Assembly (NCBI GenBank): GCA_022829145.1
Contig: CM040763.1
Span: forward strand, 13,005,141 to 13,069,140
From: Albula goreensis
Taxonomy: Eukaryota > Chordata > Actinopteri > Albuliformes > Albulidae
Direction of reading: 5' to 3'
Length of the DNA stretch: 64,000 bases
Part shown: piece by piece, positions 40,501-52,910 of the stretch
Numbering within the stretch: the stretch's first letter is position 1
Layout of the letters: every line of letters starts with the position of its first letter
The notes under the pieces: model-generated
The model's input: only the letters and a program-made list of their open reading frames with translations
Database searches by the model: none
What the model was told of the DNA's origin: nothing
Translations under genes and position numbers: made by a program

Positions 40501-41372
40501 TTTACAAAGGAAAGCTTTTTACTTCCAGATAAATATTATTTTTTGCAGCACCTCCACCCATACGAATAAAACATAGCAGTACCTGGGCAGCTGCTGTCAG
40601 AAATAATCTAGCTTCGCACAATAAATTATCCTTGTTTTTGGCCACTGCATTACACTGTCTGCCTTGTGATAAATAATGTTCAAAGTCAAGTTTTCAAGGT
40701 GTGGGTACTTCAAACACAAAGTTTTAACTTCAGATACATGATGTAATGCACTGTAAATTATAAATAATAGATGTGTGTGTGTTAAATATGTAAACATTTA
40801 AATTAAAAAAGGTGTGTGTGGGTGTTTGTATTTATACACATACTATAATAAAAGCACACTTAAATAGATTTTCATATCTCTCTCTTCTGACAGAGCAGCC
40901 AGCAAGTAACAATTTCATCTCCTGTCATTGTGTCCTGGCAAAACACAAACTAGCATTACTAAATTATATGTGTGTTATATTATAGTCATTTTCCTTGAAA
41001 TCACTGAGAATGCAGGCATTTTACTTTTACAATCAGTAAATTCTAACAATTTTGTTTTGCCTTTTACATTCATGTTTTTAACTGTTGTTGTGTCTGATGT
41101 CTTGACATATTCATGACCCACTTTTTTATTTCAAAGCGCACACACGCATTTTGTCTCAGCAGGAAAAAGAGATATGGCCCTTGGCCATACACAGTACCTC
41201 AGAGCTCAATCCATTCATCCTGCACCACTAAACTCCCACCGTATTTAGCAAAGTGATTGGCCTGTTTATCAGAACATATTTTCCACTGTTTGTCCATTGC
41301 TCACTGCTGGATGGCTCTTCCCTTTCTCGATAAGCATCCAATGCTTCACATTGTCTTGTAAAACAACTATAC
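37530..41372. other. Intron between the two PH-like candidate exons, or intergenic
   Basis: No other exon is supported. The 37600-38030 block is GC-richer and complex, a candidate regulatory element. The rest is AT-rich. Confidence 0.45.
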
Positions 41373-41521
41373 CTTGAGCCTTCTCTGAATGGCTGGTAGA
41401 CAGTCGATTCACCCATAGCTTTCCTTCTTTGTCAAAGCTTCCAGGAGGTCCTCTGGAAACAGCAGCAAGCTGTGCAGCATTGAATCTCATCCTCCTCTTC
41501 TTCACAGTACAATGAGCTCCA
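41373..41521 (-). CDS. Candidate minus-strand exon encoding the start of a PH-like domain
   Basis: Read on the - strand, a good acceptor (CTGCGTTTCAG) ends at 41522 and a donor (CAAG followed by GTATAG) begins at 41372, giving a 149-base exon. An ATG at 41490 (A at -3) opens a frame beginning MRFNAAQLAAVSRG and continuing to FDKEGKLWVNRLS, 39 codons plus one base. KEGKLWVNRL resembles the first beta strand of PH domains, and MRFN/MRYN openings occur in some small PH proteins such as PLEKHJ1. The frame joins in phase to the candidate exon at 37529-37465. The exon lies on the strand and side where INPP4B sits relative to USP38 in mammals, so a 5' exon of inpp4b is possible but unproven. No transcript evidence is available here. 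Confidence 0.45.
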
Positions 41522-44500
41522 CTGAAACGCAGACACGCTGTCATTCAGTAAAAGAAACTCTTAAAATGTACCTATAATCTGTGGTTAAATTCAATACTTG
41601 AGACCATGCATTAAGGGCCAAATGCAGACCTGTGCTAAAGTGCATTTTCCATGGAACTGATTGTGGGAGTGAAAGCTTTGGACAGAAAATACTCTTAAGT
41701 GCAGGTCTACATTTGGCTGTATGTTTGTACTTTATGTTAAGCCCTTGAGGGAATACAAAGTCCAGAGCAGGGCAACAACTTGATATTGGGTTCTGGCTAA
41801 GCGTGTATTACAGAATGAGTTATTATTTTTTAAACTTTTCTCATATTTTTATGCAAATAAAATGAGCAAAAAATAATCAGTAAATGTACATTATTCTATG
41901 TATTATAATCTGGAGCCATAACTTATTTATGCCACCCTTACCTGAAACTACAGTATTAAAAAGTTGGCTGCTAATTTTGTGCTATAATTTTCGATGGACT
42001 TACAGATACAGAACATCAGAGAAATCTTGTCTTGTCTACAAAATACTACAAACAAATGTCAACAGTTTGTATGCACAAGATGCCAATAGTCCAGTATATT
42101 GCACATGATGATTTACCATGGTAATTATTCATAAATGTGAATGGTTTTTCCACAGAAAAACCTATGACCACACATTTGTCAGATCTGGAGGAACATCATA
42201 CAGCCTCCAGTGAACACATTACCTTGCTGTAAACTGTTGATCTCCTGTCAAATTTGACAAATTCTGCATGAGAGTGGGTGGCCATTATTCTGACCCACAT
42301 TGCAAAAGTTAGTCTGTAACTTACTGTTGTTCAAGAATAGAAAAATTGCTACAGTCAACTCATGGTTTATGAAATGTCTGCTTTATCAACAAAAGTTTGC
42401 AAAGTAAGTGGATTCCGCACAGCTGCACCCACAATCAATTATGCAGTGTTACTTTTCTCTGTTTCTACAGACAAGCAGTGCGGCAGTTGCAAAAATAGAC
42501 CGTCAGCTATTCACTGCGCATCACACGCTATCTTGAATTATCCTAATTTATGGAGCAGGTTTTGCAAATGTGTTCCATAAGTCTATTAACATTTCATTTG
42601 TGGCATTTCATATAAGTGAATAACTTTACAAGAAACAAAGCCGGATGTTAGGACTGCATCATTGACAAAAAGAATTGTGAGAATATATTCTTTTGTTTAG
42701 GTACCCAGGACAGAAGACATTTCCAACAGGAACTAGAGTTATGTTGTCCATGACAATGGGGGTTAAAGTATGGCTTTTCCAACTTTACTGTCGTCATGTT
42801 TTCCTCTGAAACATACCTGAGAAAACGTTATTTTTTTAGCCAACCTTTCCAAATCATACATCCAGTTAACAGCACCATTACACATTGTGGTCTCAGATAC
42901 CTCCCTCTAAGAATCGATCCAGCACATAAAAATGCACATAAAAGTGATTCTTAATTGCTGTCTCCCACCTTATAGTTAAGCCATTTGGGTCACACTGCAT
43001 ATAGTTACAGATGAGTAATTCTACACAAATCATACTAATAGTCTTTTTTCATTATCTTTTCCTTCCCTCAATATCCTATTTTCACTAAACTAAATACTAA
43101 ATACAGCTGAAAGTATTGTAAGACATCATAGTCCAAACATACTAAATTGTTCAAAAACATGAGCTGTGTGAAGACATTAGTCAAAGATAAATGTAGACAT
43201 TCGTCAGCATTTACTAAGAGTTATTTTTAACCTGCTTAATTGAATTGATCAATAGGCTTGAACCTGCATTCATATTGTTGAAAGTCTGTTATTCACAGTC
43301 TCCTCCTGGGTATGCAAATAAAGATCAAGGTCAATGGGTTCTGAAGCATTGACCTCAGCGGCTCGGAAATGAAAAACATCTTCTTATTAATCTTAACACC
43401 TGCGTTAGTGAATATGCCTGAAACTCATTTAGCCACTGGAGGAGGGTCACAGCAGTGTCTGTGCTATTATCCATGCCATACTGCGGCATTTCGCACAACT
43501 CCAAGCAGGCCAACTGTATAATTATTTGCTTAGATGAGAATGGAATTTTTTTTTGTTTTTTTCACCAGCGATTGAAATCGTACTGGAAGAGGCTGCCTGG
43601 CTTGGCAAAATCAGTTTTGTCAGCTTTCACTGGTGTCTGTGGTGCTTCAGGTCCCATATGGATCACCTGTCTCTCATTTCTGTATTTCAAATGTTTAATC
43701 AGATGTAGTGCATCAAGGGCTGGAATGAATTTCAGACACTTCAGTTGGGCTGCCAATGTCGTCTTCGTTTAGTCTCTCCAGACTGTATTGATTCCATTCC
43801 AGCATTTTTACCAAACTTCGGCATGGCTCCACTGGTGCTTGTCACAAACGTTTCACAGACTAAGAGGGAGAAGTCCAGGGAGGTGTACAATTTGGGGGGG
43901 GGGGGTCTAATCAGTCCAACCACAAAATGAAACAGGACTCAGAAAAATTTAAGATGCACTTTTTGTCACGTTAAATATTTAACATCTTAAAACTGACAGA
44001 GAGAGGGAAAAAAACACATGCTATTTCAAAAAGTTACACTGTCGGAATAAATTCCAAAGTTATTTTGTCAGTTGTCTGTGGCAACAATGTTCTCCCAGCA
44101 GACAGCTAATCCATTGCAGGACCATTAGGCTCATAATTATTCAGCAGGCAGGGAGGCAAAGATATAAGCTTCATGATTCAAGTTTTGGGTATGAATTATG
44201 AATTCATGATTCAGCTTTTGGTAATGTGCCGAACACACACATTTTTGCAACAGTTTAGATTGTTGAAATATAATGGGTTTATAATAACCTATCATAAACA
44301 ATATATTTGTACAGTAAAGCTTGGGGAAAACAATGACAGTGTAATTTTTACAGTATATATGCTCAAAAAAAGACACATTTGTTATGCCCCTCTCTCCTCT
44401 AATGGAACAGAAAGTTATCTTATTTCTGTCTGTGCAACAAGATGGTGTGCATTTTTTTTCTTTTTAACCTCATGTAGTTGTACACATACCATCATGGACT

Positions 44501-47500
44501 TTCCTCATTTTTACATATTTTACTCTAAACCCTTCTTTGCATCTCATGCAATGTTCATGTGCCATCAAATGAGACACTACACAGACAGTACTGCAGAGTC
44601 AGGTGAATCCCGCAAGTGATTTTCTATACTGCTGGTGCCCTATTACTTGTGAAAAATCAATCATAGAATCCAAGAATCACCTTAAATGCATCCATACAGA
44701 TAAAAAGTATGTACAGTATTCAGATTCTGACACATCTTTTAATCATGCTGACTGTGATGACTTAACAATCAAATTGAAATGACCCTGCAGATATTTTCGA
44801 CTGTAAACCTTTTTTGTTTTTCGATTACATTCTTTGTGGCACATTAAGTTACCTGCCGTTCAGTCAGTTATTAAGGAAAGAACAATTTGGGAGCAAGTAG
44901 CATTAAATTGAACAAGATATTAAATTATGCCTTGTATGAGAGCCTCCTATAGCTGCTCTGAATGTAGCATTAAATGTCACTCCTGCCTGATTATGAGAGA
45001 GGTAATTACATTCAAATTACACAGCAGCTGCTTCTCATTGCACTTGATACATTGTTGTGTCCATAGAATTGGCTTAATTTAGTGGGACTGAAAAATAGAT
45101 GGAAGTTCTTTCAAATGCATGTCATTTGCTTTGCAGACATTTACCTGCTTGACAGCGTAGTGTGAAAGTCACCCCTCTGCTCAAGCAGGGGACCAATAAT
45201 AACATGTTACTTAGAATAACATGAGATACCAAAGCATGGATTTATCTGTACTGATTTATGGCCATTAAGTTTTATGTTTAAATCTTGGTTACATCACTGC
45301 TGTTGGCTAATATTTAAATTTTAAAGAAACTTGATGCTATTTCAAACAAATGAACAAAAGACTGCACAGACTTTCTACTTTAATCCTATGAGACACACCT
45401 CTTTCTGACTGGCATAGGACTGTATAAAAAATATAAACATGTATAAAAACATTTATATTGGACAATTGCTAAGAAATAGTTTTCTCCTGAAATTAGTTTT
45501 GATGATTGTGTATGAAAATAGATTGTTTATATTCAAGATGACATTCTACAAACTGGGCAACTGTGAGAAAAAAAGTGCTGACCATTGCTGCGCCGAACAA
45601 ATGCAAAAATTGTATTTTCCTTGTATAAAGAGACCAACTCAAAAGGGAAAAGAGAGCAATCAATGTGTCATTTTCATATGATGTCTTTGTTTGACTCCTG
45701 GCAGTTAAAAATTCTGTTTATGAAACCACACTTATACAACTGGAGGTGTATTAATGAGATGGTCTCCATTTTTTCCATCAAGAACTTTCACCTCACCTCC
45801 ATCCCAGCCACTGCTGGAATATTGATTGCAAAGATGACATTCAACTAACCCTCGCAAGACAGAGAGGAGAAGGCTGTGCAGTTGCCGGTTATTGCAGTCT
45901 CGTAAAATCTTCCATTTTAATTATTTGCCTTAATGTAAATCTAGTGCTTTTTATTTATTTTTTACAATGATGGATTAGGACCACATATATACTTGAGTCA
46001 TTTGCCCATTTTAATCATAGGGCAAAGGGGAAGCTACATCACCCACTTTTGGAACCATTCTTTTTTTCAGATCCTGGAAGTAAGTCGTTGCATGACAAGG
46101 AAGAAGTACAATATAACAAACCTAATGTTGAACATTTCTCTTTTTAATGATCTTTTTTTAACCGAGGAATTTTACTGTTTAGCAAGAACAGCCAAATACA
46201 ATAGCTCTTGATCCACTACCCCAACCTCGTTCAGAGAGGGAATAATGTGTTGTTTATTTTCTGATGAATTGACCAATAACCAACATTAGTTAAAACAGCC
46301 ACTCCATTTACAGATTGATCTACCTCTGACCACTCAGATGTTGTAGCTGTAATTTCCCCGCTACGCCTATTGTTAACATCTAGAAGTATCTGCTTCTAAT
46401 GAGACAATCCACTTCCCCTCCTCTAAATTCAGTTCTAGCATGGCCCAGTTTTTGCTTACTCTGCATCCTCGCTGGGGTCCTTTACGTCTGAAAATGTGGT
46501 TGTGTTGATTTAATTGTTCCTTCAGAGTGGTGACATGCTCCCATCACTCATGTACAGGATGTTATTATTGCTATCACTGAGATGCTTGTGTTTCAGTTTA
46601 TTGCGGTGCTGTTCATAATTACTTGTCTGATGAAACCTTGTTTTATTCCCCTAGGACATTTGCTTTGCGTCCAGCATATTGGTATATGAGAACTATGCTC
46701 ATTAAAAAATTGCTTAATGGAGAAAACTATGCATAGGTCTACACAAAGACTTATTGCATATTTACTTTCATACTCCTAAAATGGCTTGATGAGTCTCGAT
46801 GAGATGTCAACATAATCCTGCAACTAAACACCCTCCAGATTGTTGTACACACTGCCATGTGCTGTTGGCATTATTTCTCTATGCAGTCTGTTGCACTGGT
46901 ACAAAGTTGGACATGCAGAGGATTGAAGGTGGTATGAAATGACATTTAAAGTAATAATGTGAGCCTGAGTACAGAGCAGCTGTTCGGCCGTATGAAATGC
47001 CATTTTTGAATCATCATCAACTTTGACTGGCTTAATTATTCTGAGCAACAAACATTACTGCCATTTAGACAGAAAGAATCAACGTGCTGACAATTGGGTT
47101 TAGCTTGTTGTACACAAGCAATGAGCCTACAATGAGATAATACCCAGAAATCTCACAGAAGCCTTAGTTTTTCATGAGGGAGTATTGGTACTATGCTACT
47201 GTCAAAGCTCAGAGATATACACACTCAGGAGAGGTCTTTGGAAGTTTTATATTTGTCATCTTATTTTTAAATAGGTTACCCTCCTTTGTAGCTGTAAAGG
47301 CTTAAAATATGACCTTACCTTCTTTCTTTCTGTCATATGATCTTTCTTCCATCTGTATGAGGTTCTAATAGTCAATTGTTCACTGAAACAAATGTACAGT
47401 CAAATATATTCATTTTATACAGTCATTTATTTACTTGGGTCAAATTAAATACATATCATTCATTGTTAGCATTATGTAATGTATTGTGCATAAGTTATAA

Positions 47501-48689
47501 AACAAATTGTTGAAGAATTCATCATGATGCTTAATTGTCTAATGAGAAAGTTTAATTAATTGATGAAAAATGCTTAATTGAAAAAAGCTTTATGTCTTAG
47601 GTTAAACAGATGGACAATATATCCACCGGCCAACAATGGCTGGGACAAACTATCCTCTGCAACAACTCAACTTTTATATCTGCTATGAAAATTGAGACAG
47701 AAGTGCAATAAAAAAGTGCAGTCCTGCACCATTCCTTTGCTGTATCTGCCAAGTTTTCAGTCCTAGGAAAAGCCCTCTTTCATCCTGTCCTTAGCTGCAT
47801 TCATTTTCATATGTGCTATGGGTATGTATGGATAAATTCAAATAAACACTGCTTACTTTTGAGCCCTTGAGGAATTTAATTTCAAAACATAAAACAAATG
47901 ACATGGTGCAATGGAGGCTGAAGGATTCACTCGGTTTTTCATGCAGTGAAGTAAGTTTCTCACAAGTTCAGGTTCAGTGGATGCAAAACTTACGGAACTT
48001 AAAAGAATAATCAAAAATTTTCCTTGAGTGACATACAATATATATGATACATCAACTTAGCATGGTGTATAGTAGGATGCATTTGCTTTCTGTGGTACAT
48101 TTTATAAAACACAATTTAATTAATCATTTACACTATAATAATTGTGTTAATGCTTGATTGCACCTTATATAGGTCATTTTATGTTCTTATAGCCATTTAC
48201 AGTTAAGGGAGGTACTCACCTCAACCACTGTCAATTTTCAACTCCCACTTCAATGATACAAGGAAGATATTTTGCTCTAGAAAGTTCACTATTCATCAGC
48301 TGAGTACAGAGACAGTATTACTGACTCAATTAAATGTATGATTCATTAGGTGGCCAGATTTATAAAGCCAGGAAGGAAATTTCTGCCAAGGCACTTGGTA
48401 ACCCCCACCTCTGACACATATGCCTAGGGAGCACTTGCTGAGGTAATACCATAATCTAACTCTTTACCACAGTACAACAAAAGGAGCATAGGCATTCAGA
48501 AATTTGTGTCACAACAGTTTTACAGAGGGATCCAGGTTTTGTATTTTTCTTATTAATCCAGTATTTGTTAACTGTTTCATGTTTATTAACCACATCATAA
48601 ATGAATCAAAACACTATGCAGCAATTAGATCACTTTTAGCCCTCTGTTTCATTCGAGACCATAACCTGTTGTTCAGGATTCTACAAAGA
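41522..48689. other. Gene-free stretch (possibly first intron of the leftward gene)
   Basis: It contains the octamer and ERR motif pair at 43312, a run of 13 Gs at about 43894, and a 33-bp direct duplication of TTCATGATTCA at 44170 and 44203. The 148-codon open frame at 44173-44619 overlaps this duplication and looks like chance. Confidence 0.5.
43312..43333 (+). promoter_or_regulatory. Octamer site next to an ERR/SF-1 half site
   Basis: ATGCAAAT (43312-43319) is a perfect POU octamer. TCAAGGTCA (43325-43333) is a perfect extended nuclear-receptor half site, five bases later. These are motif matches only, in a gene-free stretch. Confidence 0.25.
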
Positions 48690-48895
48690 ATTCTAGCCAA
48701 AAACTCTGTAGAAACTAATGATTCACAAGGACACACTATTTCTTTTTATCGTCATTCTTTTAATGATGTGTATTTTTAAAAATGTATCTTATTTCTTTAC
48801 TCTTTTTACCTGTGTAAAGCACTTTGAATTGCCTTTGTGTACAAAATGTGCTATACAAATAAATTTGACTTGCTTTGCCTTGCCTATCAATAATA
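48690..48895 (+). mobile_element. 3' end of a non-LTR (L2/CR1-type) retrotransposon
   Basis: A T-rich run ends in CTGTGTAAAGCACTTTGAAT, then GTGCTATACAAATAAATTTG and a TTGCC/TTGAC-type short repeat tail. This is a very common 3' terminus of fish LINE elements and their SINE partners. No reverse-transcriptase domain remains, so this is a 5'-truncated copy. Confidence 0.6.
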
Positions 48896-50504
48896 CACTA
48901 TCAAACACAAATAATTCCAGTAGGCCAAACTGGTGCCAAGTATTCATTATAGCGTCACTTACCACAGCACTGCTTGCCATCGCAATCTACTAATAGCAAA
49001 GATTTTAGTGACTTTTTATGACTGTAAAATAATATTTCAGAATCACACCACAATTTTCATAGATCTCATCTCCCTCTCTATGATGACATGCATCTGCTCT
49101 ATAAATGCAATGCGGTTGGCTACCACGGCACTGGTTTGTCAAGCAACAATGCCACCTGCTGTTTTACGTTCTCACTCTGTTAAGACTGCATGTGCACAAA
49201 CTACAAAAGAACAATTTTCATATGCGCTGAAGACTGAATTAGAATTTAGTTTGATCAGCTGGTGTGAGGTATTCTTCTGACAGTTACAACACATATGCAT
49301 ACATTGATAAAACTGGTCAAATTGATCATTCATCAAATACATTGGTAAAACATACAGAATGTACTTATCTAATCGATTTTATTTGATGGGATTTTTCTCT
49401 TTATAAACATAAAATTAAGGGGCTGGGCTTCCACCTCAGATGTAGTGGATATGACTCCCAGATAGGGCACTGCTAGAAGGGATGCTGAAACTGCTGACAG
49501 TATTGTTTTGAGTTCAGTGTCCAATTATTTAAATTGAATGGCAATGGCTATCACTTCAGATATTACTTGGTGTTCTCACGACATCAGAGAGAGAGAGAGA
49601 GAGAGAGGTTCAACTCTCATTTAGAAGAAAGATGCTTTTTTCTCAACTGAAAAATCGCTCATTTTCTGAACAATAATCCACTTACAAGTCATGGTTTTCA
49701 AATATTCAAAATACTGTATTTTGGGGAATTTCGCCTTTTGTAATGGGCACTGTCCGTTCCCTTGACATTTATATCATTTTCAGTACAAAATGTTAATCCA
49801 AGAGCAATTTAATGCAATTGAGATTTCAATTAAGATATTTTAATATTAAGGTTAGCTTGTCCTTGAAGAAACGTAACTTGAACTTTAATAAGATTTATCC
49901 TACTTAGTGTCTTGAATATCCACAAATTCATTCAAAGTAGCAACTTCATGTATCTGACATCTTAACAATGTAAATGACTTATAGTTAACTTGGTAGCAAA
50001 TGACCACTCAAAATGTTCAGAGCTATAAGAAAAATCAGAATATTGCCCGGTGGAGAATACAAAAATTCAGGAAGCAGGCCTACCCCTTGAGACTCTCTCC
50101 TTTGAACATGAAAGGAAAAGGGAAATTATATACAAAAAAATATTCTTCACCAAAAACTTTATTGACTGTATTAAGTGTACAGTTTATAGCAAATATAATA
50201 TAGGCTATATGACAGGAGCAGCACGCACTGCATGCTGTTAATTCACTTCATATGATTAATATGCCACTAAAATGATTTATTTACACTTCAGAGACAAGCT
50301 TTTGCAATCTGATTACAATCCAAAAGCCTGTGGAGTGAGACAGTTGTTAAAGAAAATAAATAAATAATCATATACATTTAACTTAAACGGTTTTAGATTA
50401 TTCAACCCATTACCACCCACTAGTCATGATCTGACCTCTGAGAATCGCTCTGCCATTTATTAGCATAGACGCTCATAAATTAACATGTATTAACATAACT
50501 TACC
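48896..50504. other. Gene-free stretch
   Basis: AT-rich, with the GA microsatellite at 49586. Nothing else is recognised. Confidence 0.5.
49586..49608. repeat. (GA)n microsatellite
   Basis: About eleven uninterrupted GA units. Confidence 0.9.
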
Positions 50505-51270
50505 ATTAAATTCGCGACGTGGAAGTGGGACTGAAATTTCGGACGGCAGATGATCCTTGAGGAACAAAAAACTGTTGCTGTAACGTTGAAAGTCCAACTT
50601 TGTTAAGCGCAAAGAAGGCTACAGTCGGTTCTACTGCTGTAGTTAAAATGAAAAAAGTAAATAAGTAACCCTTACTTTACCGGCTCTGGAGTGTTGGATT
50701 TAAAGTTATCTTTAATTTGCAATGCTATAGCTCTGTAAGAAGACAAGGCTACTATTGCATAATCATTATCGTCATACAGTCTAACGTCGGTGCATGTATA
50801 CTGTAATCTGAAACAGGACTTCAGTGTAATTCCCTGAATTGCGACACGGCTAATCTGAACCACGAGGAATTGAAACCTTTGAGCAAACAAACAAGCTGTA
50901 AAGTACGTCAAGCGCTTAGCCAGTCCAAAACATGCATCATGAAATATGTATGTTCCATTTCTAAATGTGTTTATAAAGTAAATTGAAATAAAAACTAAGA
51001 TAGCTAATGAAGAAAAAGTCATACTGTTCATAATTTCACGGGCAAAAAGGAACCCATGTTGTTAGTCAACTAGGTCATTAATAAACTAGCTAGACTATTT
51101 TCGTCATTCCAGGTCAAATAGGTAGGTATCACATTACAATCAAATTATTCTGGAAAGACTGGAAAGTTTAGAAGAGGAGTCAAACTCACGACGAGTTTCC
51201 GGGAATCGAGCCTGCAGTGACTTGCAACTGTTGCCATCACAATCTGCGCTGTATACCTTCCATGAAAAGG
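50505..51270 (-). promoter_or_regulatory. Candidate divergent promoter and alternative first exons (minus strand)
   Basis: Within AT-rich DNA this stretch holds clusters of CpG (TTCGCGACGTGG, TTCGGACGG, AACGTCGG, GCGACACGG, ACGACGAGTTTCCGGG). It carries three minus-strand donor-like sites: AATG followed by GTAAGT (exon end 50514), CCG followed by GTAAAG (exon end near 50687) and CGTC followed by GTGAGT (exon end 51190). This is what alternative first exons of a leftward transcript would look like, 1.2-2 kb from the usp38 promoter. When either the 50514 or the 51190 donor is joined to the acceptor at 41521, the frame carrying MRFN has a stop upstream of that Met. Confidence 0.3.
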
Positions 51271-51689
51271 AAGTGGATTATATTACCACGGCCGATGACA
51301 TCCTTTTCATTGGAATAGCCCAATTTCATTGTTTTCCAATTTGACCCTTCCAACAGAGCTTTTGATTAATTCAGCCCACTTGTATCAATCTGTTAACTGG
51401 ATAGATGCGCCTGAACTGGATTTGATATCAACAGCTCATGAAATCCTTGGTACTAAATGAATAGTTTTCAGAAAATTTGAGGATTGTATGAATAAATAAA
51501 TTGACATATAAATGCAGTGATCCATATAATTCCTTTCAGTTGTGCTTGTGCATCCTCTTTGTGTCCCAACTTTAAACAGGGTTCATTTATTAATTAGCCT
51601 CTGTTCGATTATGTGAATTCTCAGTGATGGACTTTGCCAACCCTTGTGTTAAAGCGTGACGCAAAGTGCACAACCTGAAATACATGCCT

Positions 51690-51962
51690 TGGGCACTGAA
51701 TGGTCGTGTCTATAATAAGATACCTACAGATCTATGGTGATGGCAACATAATATCTAGAGTGTTAAAAAGCCTTTTAAAAGCCTGATGTTTTATATGTTA
51801 TGTGTATTGTGTTGTCTTATATTGACATTTTGTTTCGCTACTACCTTGGCCAGGTCTCTCTTGTAAAAGAGATTCCGAATCTCAATGAGACTTCCTGGTT
51901 AAATAATGGAAAATGAATGAATGAATGAATGAATGAATAAATAAATAAATAAATAAATAAAC
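51690..51962 (+). mobile_element. 3' end of a non-LTR retrotransposon with AATG/AAAT simple-repeat tail
   Basis: Includes CTTGGCCAGGTCTCTCTTGT, AAAAGAGATTCCGAATCTCA and ATGAGACTTCCTGGTTAAAT, the familiar tail of a teleost LINE family. A broken open frame before it resembles the end of a reverse-transcriptase polyprotein (YNKIPTDLW, then KPFKSLMF). It ends in (ATGA)n(ATAA)n at 51912-51961. It sits between the candidate divergent promoters. Confidence 0.6.
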
Positions 51963-52429
51963 ATTAAAACACGTTTGAATAACATTGCATTTAAAATATA
52001 TGTTCTCTAACATTTTATAATAATGGTTTGTGGTTTGCATAATATGCTGAGGGTTGTCCAGTTTTGGTTTTGGAATATTCCCACAATTTTACGGGATTTA
52101 AATATTTGGAAAAATGTACTTATTCACCTATAGGTTTAACTCGATTAGCTCAGTTTTGGGCTCGTGTCAAAAGTTAATCCCCAGATATGAAGACATGAAT
52201 ATTTTAGTTTATTCAGTGTTGCTGGATGGCCACTACTTGATGGTAAAACTATAGCAAATTATTTTTTAAATAATTGTACAAAATACAGACCCGACATACA
52301 CTATGTGATTCGATGCCTTACATTTGCATAAATGTAAAAATAATCTTACTATCCAGTGTAACTGTAAAATGTTGCCTACATGTTCTAGGATAAGCTATTT
52401 TCACGTATTTTACGACAGGCATTTTGCTT

Positions 52430-52560
52430 AGACGAAAATATTGAGGTCCTGTCGCTGTCCGGGGTCCTAAGTGACGCTACCTGCCAGATTTTTCAATCAG
52501 CTGATTCTGCGAAGAGTAAGCAACGCAAAAATCATTGACATTTGACATCGATATAATATT
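52430..52560 (+). promoter_or_regulatory. Candidate usp38 promoter
   Basis: This is a locally more CpG-containing stretch (GTCGCTGTCCGGGG, AGTGACGCTACC, CTGCGAAG) directly upstream of the inferred non-coding exon. It also carries TCAGCTGA-type palindromes (CAATCAGCTGATT at about 52495). No TATA box stands out. The assignment rests on position and base composition only. Confidence 0.3.
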
Positions 52561-52592
52561 CTCAGCTGAGCCTAGAGACATGTATTGTCTTG
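52500..52592 (+). other. usp38: Probable non-coding first exon (5' UTR) of usp38; start approximate
   Basis: A consensus donor (TTG followed by GTAAGT) lies at 52593, and an acceptor (TTTCTTTGGCAG) ends at 53348, 50 bases before the usp38 start codon. Splicing these removes a 756-bp intron. The DNA between 53100 and 53348 is AT-rich with no promoter character, while CpGs and a CRE-like GTGACGC lie just upstream of 52500, so transcription probably starts there. The 5' edge given is a guess. The exon ends with an ATG (52580) that would open a short upstream reading frame. Confidence 0.4.
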
Positions 52593-52744
52593 GTAAGTTT
52601 ATGTTTGTTTTTGGTAGAGTGTGCCAGTGTTTGTGTGTCTACATTGCTAGTACAAAGCTTGTCATCTAGTAGCATTTGCTAATGTTTGGCCTGCTTTGTT
52701 TCATTATCGCTGCCAACACTCATGAGTCATGGTGTACAATGCTA

Positions 52745-52910
52745 GCTAGCTTGCTAACTACTCAGCGGGGTCTCCGTGTGAACAGTTGGTAGTTAGCAAG
52801 TTAGCCGTCTAGTTAGATACCTCTTTATTTATGATCATGTTTTCACCCATGGAAAACCCGTTATTCGGGACATTCGAATTACCGTGACTAGCTAGCTTGC
52901 TAGCTACTGT
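52745..52910. repeat. GCTAGC-type inverted and direct repeats in usp38 first intron
   Basis: GCTAGCTTGCTAACT (52745-52759) pairs with AGTTAGCAAGTTAGC (52791-52805), 14 of 15 bases. A further direct copy, GCTAGCTTGCTAGCTACT, starts at 52891. TAGC-rich stretches of this kind are frequent near fish promoters. Confidence 0.8.

Noticed and set aside
44173..44619. 148-codon plus-strand open frame
   Set aside because: It starts inside a local tandem duplication, is AT-rich, and has no recognisable protein features.
50672..51031. 119-codon minus-strand open frame with a hydrophobic N-terminus
   Set aside because: No recognisable motif. Length and composition are within what chance gives in AT-rich DNA. 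Its end coincides with a donor-like site, so the region may be transcribed, but coding is not supported.
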